A stretch of 64,000 bases of DNA. Origin: Hyphomicrobiales bacterium (GTDB taxonomy: Bacteria > Pseudomonadota > Alphaproteobacteria > Rhizobiales > Rhizobiaceae). The notes beneath the pieces are model-generated. The model saw nothing but the letters and a program-made list of their open reading frames with translations, searched no databases and had not been told where the DNA came from. Made by a program: the position numbers and the translations under genes. The first letter of the stretch is position 1. Every line of letters starts with the position of its first letter. Below, piece by piece: positions 34,434 through 43,167 of the stretch. Location: NCBI GenBank assembly GCA_900471925.1, contig UCGV01000012.1, positions 1 through 64,000 of the forward strand. The letters are read 5' to 3'.

Positions 34434-35654
34434 CTACTCGCTCGGCAGCGGACCGGGGAGTAACAATGTTGTCGGGAAGCTGACGACCGGCGGCATCATC
34501 CAGCGGCGCGCCCTGCCATTGCCGAAAAACTGCACCTTGCCGGCTGCCTGCAGCGCATCGAGTGCCCGCTGCACCGTGCGCGGGCTGACACCGAGCGCGA
34601 TAGACAGCGCCGTGCTGGACCAGGATTCGCCATCGGCCAGCAGCGCCAGCAGGGCGGCGTGATCCTCCTCCACAGGCGGGGCGAGCACCACGACTACCCG
34701 CTGCCGACGCGGGATCAGCGCAAAACCGTGGCTTGTCGCCTTCACCTCGGCAAGATCGGCAAGGGCTGCGCGCAGCCGGCCGATTTCCACCCGCAGGCGC
34801 GCGCGGTGAGACTCATCGGCGTGGCGGGCGCCGAAGGCGCGGGCAAGCAGGGTGGTACGGGTGACATCGGCCGGAGCGGCCTCGGCGAGCGCGCGGGCAA
34901 GCGCGAAGAGAACCGGGCGGCTGGCAAGCGGCACGATTTCTGCGCCGGCGCGCACCACATTGCGGCAGGCATCGATGACGAGCGTTTCCGATGCGAGCAG
35001 CGCCTCGACCTCGTCCAGCCGCAACAGGCGCTCGCCACCAGCCGCAATCAGCCGTGCGGCGGGCGCTTTCAGCAGGTTTGCGGCCTCGCGCACTTCCACC
35101 GCGAGAGCCGGAATATCGGCCAGCCGCGCCGCCTCGGCCGCATGGGCGAGCGCCTTCTGCGCCTCGCCGGTGCGCAGCCGTCGGATCGCCACACCGGCGC
35201 GCGCAAGCTCATGGCCGGCGCGGGCAGCCGGCGGCAGCGGTGAGGCGTCGAGATCGGCGAGCAGCTTCTCGGCGGCATCGAGATGGCCGATCAGGAGCAG
35301 GCGGCGGATCTGCAGGTTGCGGGCATGGGCGGCGTTGACGCGGTCGCCGCGCTTTTCGAGCGTGACGCGGGCGCCCTCCAGCGCCTTTTCCGGCCAGGTG
35401 AGATCGCGCGAGACCAGCGCGATTTCGGCTTCCGCCACGATACAGCGTGCACGCGCCACCGCCTCGCGCGGGCCAAAACCCTGGGCAGCGCTTTTCAGCA
35501 GCGCCTTGGCGCGGGCGAGATCGCCGAGCTGGGCCATGGCGATGCCGCGCAGCGCCAGCGCCGGCGGGTCATCGCGCAGCGCCACGCGCTTCATCGCTCC
35601 CAGCGCATCGCCCACGGCCAGCGCCTGAGCGGCGGCAGTGATCAGCGAGTCCAT
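34434..35654 (-). CDS. Helical-repeat regulator with C-terminal helix-turn-helix
   Basis: 406 codons. Residues 1-220 are TPR-like helices rich in Ala/Leu/Arg (LRGIAMAQLGDLARAKALL). Then a winged-helix-like segment (TTLLARAFGARHADESHRAR) and a C-terminal helix-turn-helix (SWSSTALSIALGVSPRTVQRALDALQAAGKVQFF, about 355-390). It probably regulates the divergent DUF899 gene; CCGTCACAC occurs twice in the gap, at 35662 and 35734. Signal unknown. Confidence 0.75.
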   Translation of the reverse strand: MDSLITAAAQALAVGDALGAMKRVALRDDPPALALRGIAMAQLGDLARAKALLKSAAQGFGPREAVARARCIVAEAEIALVSRDLTWPEKALEGARVTLEKRGDRVNAAHARNLQIRRLLLIGHLDAAEKLLADLDASPLPPAARAGHELARAGVAIRRLRTGEAQKALAHAAEAARLADIPALAVEVREAANLLKAPAARLIAAGGERLLRLDEVEALLASETLVIDACRNVVRAGAEIVPLASRPVLFALARALAEAAPADVTRTTLLARAFGARHADESHRARLRVEIGRLRAALADLAEVKATSHGFALIPRRQRVVVVLAPPVEEDHAALLALLADGESWSSTALSIALGVSPRTVQRALDALQAAGKVQFFGNGRARRWMMPPVVSFPTTLLLPGPLPSE

Positions 35655-35772
35655 CGCAATCCCGTCACACTTGTAACTCCCACCCCTCGCAAACCAAGAG
35701 GTAGTTTATTCCCCATCGGCAGGCAACGGCCCGCCGTCACACGCGTTTTACCGCGATGAGAGGAGAAGACCC

Positions 35773-36540
35773 ATGATGATGCACAAGACCGGAACACGGG
35801 CCGAATGGCTGCAGGCGCGCATCGCGCTCCTGGAAGAGGAAAAGGCGCTGACGCGCCGCAGCGACGAGATCGCGGCCAAAAGGCAGGAGCTGCCCTGGGT
35901 GAAGATCGAGAAGGACTACGAGCTGGAGACCGAAGAGGGCGTCAAGCCGCTTTCGGCACTGTTCAAGGGCCGCTCGCAACTGCTGATCTACCATTTCATG
36001 TTCGGCCCCGATTATACGGCGGGTTGCCCTTCATGCTCGTCGATCGCCGATGGTTTCAACGGTGTCACGGTGCATCTGGAAAACCACGATGTCGCCTTCA
36101 GCGCCGTCTCCCGCGCCCCGCTCGAAAAGCTCCTGGAATTCAAGAAGCGCATGGGCTGGACCTTCGACTGGGCCTCGTCCGCCGGCAGCGATTTCAACCG
36201 GGATTTCAATGTCTGGTTCACGCCGGAAGAGCAGCAGAACGGCGATATCGAGTACAATTACCGCCGCGAACCGCCGACTTCGCCTGTGCCCCCGCAGGGC
36301 GGCGGCAAATCGCTGATCTCCGAGATCACCGGCACCGACATGCCGACCTTCATTCGCGAACGGCCCGGCCTCAGCGCCTTCGTGATGCAGGGCGGCGATC
36401 TCTACCACACCTATTCCTCCTATGCGCGCGGGCTCGATGGCGTCTGGGGCATGTTCCAGTGGCTCGACCGCGCGCCCCTAGGCCGCAACGAAACCGGCAT
36501 GTGGTGGCGCCACCACGATCGCTACGGGGCAGGGGCATGA
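35773..36540 (+). CDS. DUF899 thioredoxin-like family protein
   Basis: 255 codons; GAGAGGAGAAG before the ATG. DUF899 motifs: RRSDEIAAKRQELPWVKIEK, the thioredoxin-like LLIYHFMFGPDYTAGCPSCS with a CxxC near residue 84, and FDWASSAGSDFNRDFNVWF. The C-terminus TYSSYARGLDGVWGMFQWLD is conserved in the family. Relatives are called thioredoxin-like but their chemistry is not known. It is divergent from the helix-turn-helix regulator and coupled by ATGA to a small membrane protein. Confidence 0.87.
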   Translation: MMMHKTGTRAEWLQARIALLEEEKALTRRSDEIAAKRQELPWVKIEKDYELETEEGVKPLSALFKGRSQLLIYHFMFGPDYTAGCPSCSSIADGFNGVTVHLENHDVAFSAVSRAPLEKLLEFKKRMGWTFDWASSAGSDFNRDFNVWFTPEEQQNGDIEYNYRREPPTSPVPPQGGGKSLISEITGTDMPTFIRERPGLSAFVMQGGDLYHTYSSYARGLDGVWGMFQWLDRAPLGRNETGMWWRHHDRYGAGA

Positions 36541-36830
36541 GCACGCCCGCGAGAATGGAGGCCGGCGGCAGCGCCGGCCCGCTTCTTCCCGGCGTCGCGC
36601 GGGTGCTGTCGCTGGCGGCGGCACCCACCTTTGCCGTGATGGCGGTGGTTTCAGCGGGTGCGCCGGGGGCGGATATGATCTGCTCCGGCATGGCAATGCA
36701 TGGGTCGGTGCTGTCAGGCATGGCGGCAATGTATGGGCTGATGAGCCTGTTTCATGCCGGGGTTTGGCTGAGGTGGATGGGTGCGAGGCCGATTTTCGAC
36801 GCTCGTGAGACAGGCAATCCGAGCGATTGA
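36537..36830 (+). CDS. Small membrane protein coupled to DUF899
   Basis: 97 codons; its ATGA overlaps the DUF899 stop. Three hydrophobic stretches (about residues 17-40, 44-60 and 62-80), Met- and Gly-rich (MICSGMAMHGSVLSGMAAMY). No family recognised, but small membrane proteins next to DUF899 genes are common in rhizobia. May partner the thioredoxin-like protein at the membrane (inference). Confidence 0.7.
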   Translation: MSTPARMEAGGSAGPLLPGVARVLSLAAAPTFAVMAVVSAGAPGADMICSGMAMHGSVLSGMAAMYGLMSLFHAGVWLRWMGARPIFDARETGNPSD

Positions 36831-37151
36831 TATTCGTGGGAACAAACACGCGATCGCCTGGCATGTCGCATCGCATCTGGCCTACGCAAAAAGGGGAGCT
36901 TGGTCGAATTACCGCGATTTCTGTCAACGGACCCCTTCAACGCGTTCTGCTGACGAATACGAGGGCCTTACGATTGACAGAAACTCAACAAGCGACCAGC
37001 GGCTGACGACGTGACTTCTCGATTATGGAGGATCGCAGCTAGACGCTTGATTAGAAAGTTCCCGAGGAAATTCAAGCTAAAGTAACGTGGTGCGCGTAAA
37101 ACGCGATAAAATCAATGTCGCCACTCTGGCGAAGCTTTTGTCTGGACAGAA
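36831..37151. other. 321-base gap, A+T-richer
   Basis: Several short overlapping ORFs on both strands and no ribosome site of note. I see nothing I can support as a gene. Base composition falls compared with the DUF899 operon. Confidence 0.4.
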
Positions 37152-37619
37152 ATGGCATCGTCGGTCTTGCTGCGAGTCACGTCTCGGTTGGTTTCAAAGA
37201 CATCTCGCCCAGCGAATGTTACCAAACCGACCTTGGTCCGGCCGGGATGGGTGGCGATCTCTGCCATAACGGTGTTGTTGCAGCTGATGCTCATCCGCAA
37301 TTATTATTCGCGAGATGTGCATCTGACGTTCTGGGAAATTTATCCGTGGGTGCTTTCATTCCCGGAGTGCGTTGCAGTCTTACTGTTTTCATTCAAAATA
37401 CCACTTGGTACGAGGCAGATATGGAAGCTGTTTTTGATTCCATATTTCGTTTTCGTCATCGTCTTTGTCTGGCAAGTTTTGGAAGCTTATATTTTCTTTT
37501 CGCCTATAGGTTTCGCCTATAAGCTGCCGGCCGCAATCTTACTGGCGGTAAAAGGCTTCGATGTTTACGCGGTCGTCACCTATGGTCGAGAAGACGCTAT
37601 CTGGCATGAGCTACATTAG
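37152..37619 (+). CDS. Hypothetical membrane protein in A+T-richer DNA
   Basis: 155 codons with no strong ribosome site, so the start is uncertain. Four hydrophobic segments (around residues 33-50, 66-84, 91-112 and 120-140), including LFLIPYFVFVIVFVWQVLEA. No family recognised. Its lower G+C and lack of neighbours suggest an acquired gene. Confidence 0.5.
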   Translation: MASSVLLRVTSRLVSKTSRPANVTKPTLVRPGWVAISAITVLLQLMLIRNYYSRDVHLTFWEIYPWVLSFPECVAVLLFSFKIPLGTRQIWKLFLIPYFVFVIVFVWQVLEAYIFFSPIGFAYKLPAAILLAVKGFDVYAVVTYGREDAIWHELH

Positions 37620-37951
37620 CCCGGAGTTCCGCTAGGAGCCGAGATGCGACAAAGCGGTTCACGTTTCACGTTCCCAAGATGACGCTAGCGAGCGCTGGGA
37701 TGCCTGAACCGCTGATGCCAAACAGATCACCAAGATAATGCCGGCCAAAGGGCGGACCAGAGGCGAGCAGCGCTCCTTATGAGCGCGATCAACCGCCATT
37801 ACCCCAATCGCGCCAACGTGATGGAACCCGGTCAGTAACCCTGACGTTTCCGCCTCGCTGTCTCCCGACAGCATGCCCGGCCCCGGGCACCCCTTCCGAC
37901 GGCATCCGGAATTGCCCCGCTCGCCGCCGCTTTCGGACGGAGGAAACGCTT
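37620..37951. other. 332-base gap before the MFS gene
   Basis: No supported gene. A 71-codon minus-strand ORF with one hydrophobic stretch (37659-37874) lacks a ribosome site and is probably chance. The last 70 bases are the GC-rich leader of the MFS gene. Confidence 0.4.
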
Positions 37952-39205
37952 ATGTCCGCATTGGCAAGTCTGCGCGCGCTTACCCCGCAGCAGCGCAATA
38001 CCGTGATCGCCAGCTATCTCGGCTGGACGCTTGATGCTTTCGACTTCTTCATTCTCGTCTTCGTTCTCAAATATATCGCCGAGGAGTTCCATACCGATGT
38101 TCCCGCCGTCTCCGTGGCGATCTTCCTGACGCTTGCCATGCGGGCGCTCGGCGCGCTGATCTTCGGGCTCGCGGCTGACAGATACGGGCGGCGTATCACC
38201 TTGATGGTGAATGTGGCTCTCTATTCGCTCTTCGAGTTCCTGACCGGTTTTTCGACCGGGCTCACCATGTTCCTGGTATTCCGCGCGCTCTATGGTATCG
38301 CCATGGGCGGGGAATGGGGTGTCGGCGCCTCGCTGGTCATGGAGACGGTGCCGGAGGAAAGCCGGGGCGTCGTCTCCGGTATCCTGCAGGCGGGTTACCC
38401 TTCGGGCTACCTGCTGGCATCGCTGCTTTTCTTCCTGCTTTTCCCGGTCATCGGCTGGCGCGGCATGTTCTTCGTCGGCGTGTTGCCGGCGCTGCTGGTG
38501 CTCTATATCAGGCGCAGCGTGCAGGAGAGCCCTGCTTTCGTCGAGCGCCAGCGCAAGGGCAGCCGCCCGTTCCTGACCGTCTTGCGTGAAAATATTCCGC
38601 TGTTCATCTGGGCGGTGGTCCTGATGACAGCCTTCAATTTCTTCAGCCACGGCACGCAGGATATATACCCGACCTTCCTTGAGACGCAGCGCAACTATTC
38701 GAGCTACACAGTCGGCGCCATCGCCATCGTTTACAATATCGGCGCCATGCTCGGCGGGCTGTTTTTCGGTGCCTTGTCGCAGAGGATCGGCCGTAAGCGG
38801 GCGATCGTCATTGCCGCGCTGATATCGGTGCCGATCGCTCCGCTCTGGGCCTATGCGCCGGGGCCGGTGCTGCTCGCCATCGGCGCCTTCCTGATGCAGT
38901 TCTTCGTGCAGGGCGCATGGGGCATCGTGCCGGTGCATCTGAACGAGCTCTCGCCTGACGAGGTGCGCGGCACATTTCCGGGATTCGCCTACCAGCTCGG
39001 CAATCTCTTCGCCTCGGGCAATGCCACGCTGCAGGCCGGTCTCGCCGCCCATTGGAACGGTGACTACGCCTATGCGTTGCTCATCGTGGCCGTCGTTGTC
39101 GCCGTCGTGGTGGCGGTGCTATCCGGCCTCGGTTACGAAAAGAAGGATGTGCATTTCGGCAAGGAGGAAGCTGAAGTGCCGCATGGCGCCATTCATCACG
39201 CCTGA
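37952..39205 (+). CDS. MFS transporter, sialate:H+ symporter / carboxylate type
   Basis: 417 codons; GGAGGAAAC before the ATG. Twelve membrane segments. Family features: GWTLDAFDFFILVFVLKYIA in helix 1, FGLAADRYGRRITL (loop 2-3 signature), ALYGIAMGGEWGVGASLVME in helix 4 and VQESPAFVERQRKG in the central loop. These match the SHS family of sialic acid, lactate and other monocarboxylate transporters. The substrate cannot be read from the sequence. Followed by a strong hairpin. Confidence 0.88.
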   Translation: MSALASLRALTPQQRNTVIASYLGWTLDAFDFFILVFVLKYIAEEFHTDVPAVSVAIFLTLAMRALGALIFGLAADRYGRRITLMVNVALYSLFEFLTGFSTGLTMFLVFRALYGIAMGGEWGVGASLVMETVPEESRGVVSGILQAGYPSGYLLASLLFFLLFPVIGWRGMFFVGVLPALLVLYIRRSVQESPAFVERQRKGSRPFLTVLRENIPLFIWAVVLMTAFNFFSHGTQDIYPTFLETQRNYSSYTVGAIAIVYNIGAMLGGLFFGALSQRIGRKRAIVIAALISVPIAPLWAYAPGPVLLAIGAFLMQFFVQGAWGIVPVHLNELSPDEVRGTFPGFAYQLGNLFASGNATLQAGLAAHWNGDYAYALLIVAVVVAVVVAVLSGLGYEKKDVHFGKEEAEVPHGAIHHA

Positions 39206-39217
39206 CTTCTTTTCGAT

Positions 39218-39244
39218 GAAGGCCGCGCGAGGAGCGCGGCCTTC
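39218..39244 (+). terminator. Hairpin after the MFS gene
   Basis: GAAGGCCGCGC (39218-39228) pairs perfectly with GCGCGGCCTTC (39234-39244) around GAGGA. The following TCTATG is not a clear T run, but the position 13 bases after the stop fits a terminator. Confidence 0.65.
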
Positions 39245-39333
39245 TCTATGCTGCCGGCAACTGTCATGATTATTTCGCTTTTCTTTTCCTGTCTCACGCT
39301 TAAACTTTAACTTGCAATCCTGGGGAGGGGGAA

Positions 39334-40572
39334 ATGGTTGCTTACTGGAAATTGCGTTATGCATTCAGGCGCTATCCGGCAGACAAGCAGAAGGCGTTGC
39401 GGGATCAGACGATCGACGGATTGAAGCGCCTCAAGACGCAGATCGCCGCGGAGATGCCGATCCGCACCGCCGGACAGACCCTGCTGCTCGGCACATGGAA
39501 CATCCGCAATTTCGACGACAACCGCTTCGGCAACGGCCCGCGGCTCGATGAGAGCTTCTTCTATCTCGCAGAGGTGATCTCGGCCTTCGATATCCTCGCC
39601 GTGCAGGAGATCTGCGAGGACATGGCGCCTTTCGAGCGACTGATGGAAGCGGTCGGGCCGGAATATGATTACATCATGACGGACGTGACGCTGGGCGACG
39701 CCGGCAACCGGGAGCGCCTGGGCTTCGTCTACAACAAGAACAAGGTTCATTTCACCGGGGTCGCCGGCGAGTTGGTGCTGCCTTTCGACCAGCAGATTTC
39801 CGATGTCACCAAGAAGCGACAATTCGCAAGAACGCCGTTTTCGTGCAGTTTTCAGTCTGCCTGGTTCAAGTTCAATTTCGCGACCGTCCATATCTATTTC
39901 GGCAAGGACGGGCTGACGGCACCCGAATACAAGCTGCGCGTGGCGGAGATCGACGCGGTGGCAAAATTCATTGCCGATCGGGCAAAGAAAGACAAGACGA
40001 CGGCGCATATACTCGTCGGCGATTTCAATATCGACGCTTTCGATGCGCCGACCTTCGATGCGCTGGACAAGCACGGCTTCGAGGTCTTCAAGAACAAGAC
40101 CGGCAGCAACTCCACCCAGACGAAATTCTACGACCAGATTTCCTTCATGCCCGAGGCCGGGGAAGTGAGCCTCGCCAATCCTGACAGCGGCAGGGCGCAT
40201 GGTGTGCTGAATGTCTTCAATTCCGTTTTCCGCAAGGAGGATCTGAAGCTTCATCGCGATACGGTGATCGCCACGCTCGACAGCAAGATCGCCGCTGCCG
40301 ATGAAGAGATCACGCGCCAGCAGACGGCGGCGGACAAGCCGGGCGCCACTCCGGAGAGGATATCGACGGCGCAGCGGAAGATCGCCAAGCAGCGGGCCTT
40401 CATCGCCGAGCAGACGGCGCTCAAGACAGACGAGCCGAAGCTGCAGGACTTCTACGAGGAATGGCGCACCTACCAAATCAGCGATCATTTCCCTCTGTTC
40501 GTGGAACTGAATATCGATTTTGCCGCAGGTTATCTCGACAAGCTGAAGAACGACGAGACGATCATCACCTGA
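39334..40572 (+). CDS. Endonuclease/exonuclease/phosphatase (EEP) family protein
   Basis: 412 codons; GGGGAGGGGG before the ATG. EEP motifs: LLLGTWNIRNFDDNRF (about residues 50-65), DILAVQEICEDM (metal Glu), HILVGDFNIDAFDAP and the C-terminal YQISDHFPLFVELNI with the catalytic Asp-His. A coiled, charged insertion (about 315-365; SKIAAADEEITRQQTAADKP) separates the last motif. The family cuts DNA or phosphodiesters in a metal-dependent way. No signal seen; substrate unknown. Confidence 0.87.
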   Translation: MVAYWKLRYAFRRYPADKQKALRDQTIDGLKRLKTQIAAEMPIRTAGQTLLLGTWNIRNFDDNRFGNGPRLDESFFYLAEVISAFDILAVQEICEDMAPFERLMEAVGPEYDYIMTDVTLGDAGNRERLGFVYNKNKVHFTGVAGELVLPFDQQISDVTKKRQFARTPFSCSFQSAWFKFNFATVHIYFGKDGLTAPEYKLRVAEIDAVAKFIADRAKKDKTTAHILVGDFNIDAFDAPTFDALDKHGFEVFKNKTGSNSTQTKFYDQISFMPEAGEVSLANPDSGRAHGVLNVFNSVFRKEDLKLHRDTVIATLDSKIAAADEEITRQQTAADKPGATPERISTAQRKIAKQRAFIAEQTALKTDEPKLQDFYEEWRTYQISDHFPLFVELNIDFAAGYLDKLKNDETIIT

Positions 40573-40713
40573 GGGCGGAAGAGCGCCATTGGCTGCGGGA
40601 CGGCGCCGTCCCATTCCGGCCAAGAGTAAGAACTCGCGCATAGGTCTTTCTTAACCCGATCGGGCTACGGTCTGCCCGCGCCGGTTCTGTATTGCGTCCC
40701 GCCGCGAGGATAC

Positions 40714-41889
40714 ATGGATAGTAATTTCGCCTTCCTGCTGCCGGTCATGATGCTGATTTTCGGCTGCACATTTCTCATCGTCGGCCGGTTCGGGTCGCGG
40801 GAGGCGAAGCTTTGGGGCCCGGGTTATCTCTTTGCGGCGGCAGCGTTTTCCGTTCCGCTCATCGATAGCCTGATGCCCGAGCGGGTGGCTTCGGTCATCG
40901 CCGATGCACTGTTCCTGACCGCCTTCATTTTCTATTCCGGCGCCATTCTCGCCCGTTTCCGGCGGCCGTCCTATCTGCGGCTGCGGCTCGCCTTTTCCGC
41001 CGTCACCTATCTCGGCATGCTTTATGCGGCGCTGGTCGCGGTCAGTATTCCCGCCGAGTTCCTGTTGAACGACCTTTCCTGCGTGGCGCTGCTCACCTTC
41101 GCGGTGGTGCTCAGCCTGCCGCATATGCGCCACACGGCCGACAAGGTGCTGATCGGCGTTTCCGGCCTCGTCATTGCCGATACTGTTATCCGCAATATCG
41201 TCTTCGTCTTCATCGTCCCGTCCTATGGCGGCAACAATGATTTCATCTCCTCCGAATATGCCTTCGCCATGCAGGCGTCCGCCTCGGTGCTGGTGCTGAT
41301 GTTTGCGCTCGCCGGCCTTGCTGCAACCACCCTCGATACGGTGATGGCGCACCGCGATGTGGCCGAGCGCGATCCGCTGACCGGCATGTTCAACCGGCGC
41401 GGCTTCGACCGCAAGGTGGAAGAGGCGAAGGGTATCGAAGGTTCGGTCGTCATCTGCGACATCGACAATTTCAAGTGGGTCAACGATACGCTCGGCCATG
41501 GCCCCGGCGACGAAGTGCTGCGCGCATTTGCCGACATGCTGCAGGTGCGGCTACCGGACGGCGGCTTTGCAGCGCGCTTCGGCGGCGAGGAATTCGTGAT
41601 CTTCCTGCCTGCCACGCCGCTGGTGGCGGCTGCCGATTTCGCCAACCGGGTGCGCCTTGCCTTTGCCGGGATCGACCGCAAGGCGATGGGCTTCGACGGC
41701 AGGATCACCGCAAGCTTCGGCGTGGCGGGCGTCAATGCTGCCGATCATTCGCTCTATGAACAGATCGCGCGGGCCGACAAGGCGCTCTATGCCGCCAAGG
41801 AATCCGGCCGCAACCGGGTAATGGTCGAGGGCGAGCCGCCGCGGGATATGTCCGGCCCCAGGGTCGTCTCCATCAGCAAGGGCTGCTGA
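40714..41889 (+). CDS. Diguanylate cyclase with N-terminal membrane sensor
   Basis: 391 codons. Six hydrophobic segments in residues 1-205 form a membrane sensor of unknown ligand. The GGDEF domain starts ERDPLTGMFNRRGFDRKVEE and has the active-site GGEEF at 290-294, preceded by DNFKWVNDTLGHGPGDEVLR. A complete signature implies synthesis of cyclic di-GMP, which governs motility and exopolysaccharide. No EAL domain; the I-site RxxD upstream of GGEEF is not clear. Confidence 0.92.
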   Translation: MDSNFAFLLPVMMLIFGCTFLIVGRFGSREAKLWGPGYLFAAAAFSVPLIDSLMPERVASVIADALFLTAFIFYSGAILARFRRPSYLRLRLAFSAVTYLGMLYAALVAVSIPAEFLLNDLSCVALLTFAVVLSLPHMRHTADKVLIGVSGLVIADTVIRNIVFVFIVPSYGGNNDFISSEYAFAMQASASVLVLMFALAGLAATTLDTVMAHRDVAERDPLTGMFNRRGFDRKVEEAKGIEGSVVICDIDNFKWVNDTLGHGPGDEVLRAFADMLQVRLPDGGFAARFGGEEFVIFLPATPLVAAADFANRVRLAFAGIDRKAMGFDGRITASFGVAGVNAADHSLYEQIARADKALYAAKESGRNRVMVEGEPPRDMSGPRVVSISKGC

Positions 41890-42117
41890 GGCGGATCAGT
41901 GCGTCAGCACGGCCAGTCTTCCTGCCGATATCGTCAAATCCCCCACTTGAAAGCCTGAAATCTGCGGTAAATGATGCATGTCCCAGCCGGGAGCCTTTCG
42001 GTTTTTCCTCGAATCACGGAAAGGCTGCCGGTATCTGTTTCACGCAATTCCGGACGCAGAACCGCCATGCGCTTTTGCTGGAATTGCTCTCATCCGGATT
42101 TGCCACAGGATTTCACG

Positions 42118-42471
42118 ATGCCGTTTTCGCTCAACCCCGCCGCCATCTGGCCGGTGATCATGCTCTTCGCCTCCAATATCTTCATGACCTTCGCCTGGTA
42201 TGGCCACCTGAAGCACAAGAGCAGCGCGATCTTCCTCGCCATCATCGCCAGCTGGGGCATCGCCTTCTTCGAATATTGCCTGGCGGTGCCGGCAAACCGC
42301 ATCGGCTCGGCCGTCTATTCCACTGCGCAGCTGAAGACGATGCAGGAAGTGATCACGCTGATCGTTTTCGCCGGCTTCTCGATCTTCTGGCTGGGTGAAA
42401 ACCTGACCTGGAACCATGCGATCGGTTTCGCTCTCATTGCGATCGGGGCTTCCTTCATTTTCCGGGGCTGA
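42118..42471 (+). CDS. DMT-like small membrane protein (DUF486)
   Basis: 117 codons from the ATG at 42118 (AGGA eight bases upstream); the ATG at 42067 would add a Cys-rich stretch. Four hydrophobic segments; motifs PVIMLFASNIFMTFAWYGHL, SWGIAFFEYCLAVPANRIG, STAQLKTMQEVITLIVF and GENLTWNHAIGFALIAIGA are typical of DUF486. Function unknown, possibly a small transporter. Confidence 0.87.
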   Translation: MPFSLNPAAIWPVIMLFASNIFMTFAWYGHLKHKSSAIFLAIIASWGIAFFEYCLAVPANRIGSAVYSTAQLKTMQEVITLIVFAGFSIFWLGENLTWNHAIGFALIAIGASFIFRG

Positions 42472-42621
42472 GCAGATCGGGATCTGCGCTCTTGTGGCTG
42501 CCGGCTCTCCAGCATCGGCCCGAAAATCGTCACCAATTTTCGGGCCGATGCGTTGATTCAAAGAGTTAGAGCAGTCTTTGTGCGTCCGAATGCACGCACG
42601 GCGCTCTAGCGCCGGCCGCCG

Positions 42622-42957
42622 CTACCAGACGACGACCACAGGCTCGACTTCCACGTCTGCCGTTTCGCAGGCCTTGATGAAGTCGATGAGGCAATAGAGC
42701 CTCGGGTCGTGGCTGCCGGCATCGATGCCGATCCGGTCTCTATAGGCCCTGAGCGGGGGAATGAGGGTTCGCGCCTCGCGGGGCCAGATGAGGATGTGAT
42801 CCTCAGCCTGTTCCATCGATTGCATGATGCCCGCGAACACTTCTTTCGCTTCGGCACTGCCGCTCTGGCCGACGGCTTCCTCCAGCACCGTTTCGATAGC
42901 GGTCGCCGATTTGTCTTCGCCCTGGAACGATCCGCAGGAAATATTGACGCCGCCCAT
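42622..42957 (-). CDS. Hypothetical protein
   Basis: 111 codons. Acidic and helical (TAIETVLEEAVGQSGSAEAKE, FAGIMQSMEQAEDHILIW), ending in a valine-rich strand (ADVEVEPVVVVW). No signal or membrane segment, weak ribosome site. No family recognised. Confidence 0.5.
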   Translation of the reverse strand: MGGVNISCGSFQGEDKSATAIETVLEEAVGQSGSAEAKEVFAGIMQSMEQAEDHILIWPREARTLIPPLRAYRDRIGIDAGSHDPRLYCLIDFIKACETADVEVEPVVVVW

Positions 42958-43167
42958 TCGCTTCTATCCGTCTGGTTGAACCTTCGGGGTGATAACAGCC
43001 GTATCGAGGGCGAACAAGCCGGACAATGCGACCGCGCAAGACTTGTATCTCAACAATATCAACAGATTACAAATCGTTCATGTCGGGAAATTGCCGTATT
43101 TCCTACACCCTGCCGTCGCAATTGGCTGAGACCCTGTCACAGCTTGGTGATGTGGAGGTGAAGAGCC

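Noticed and set aside
37659..37874. 71-codon minus-strand ORF with one hydrophobic stretch
   Set aside because: No ribosome site and no neighbour context; chance ORF more likely.
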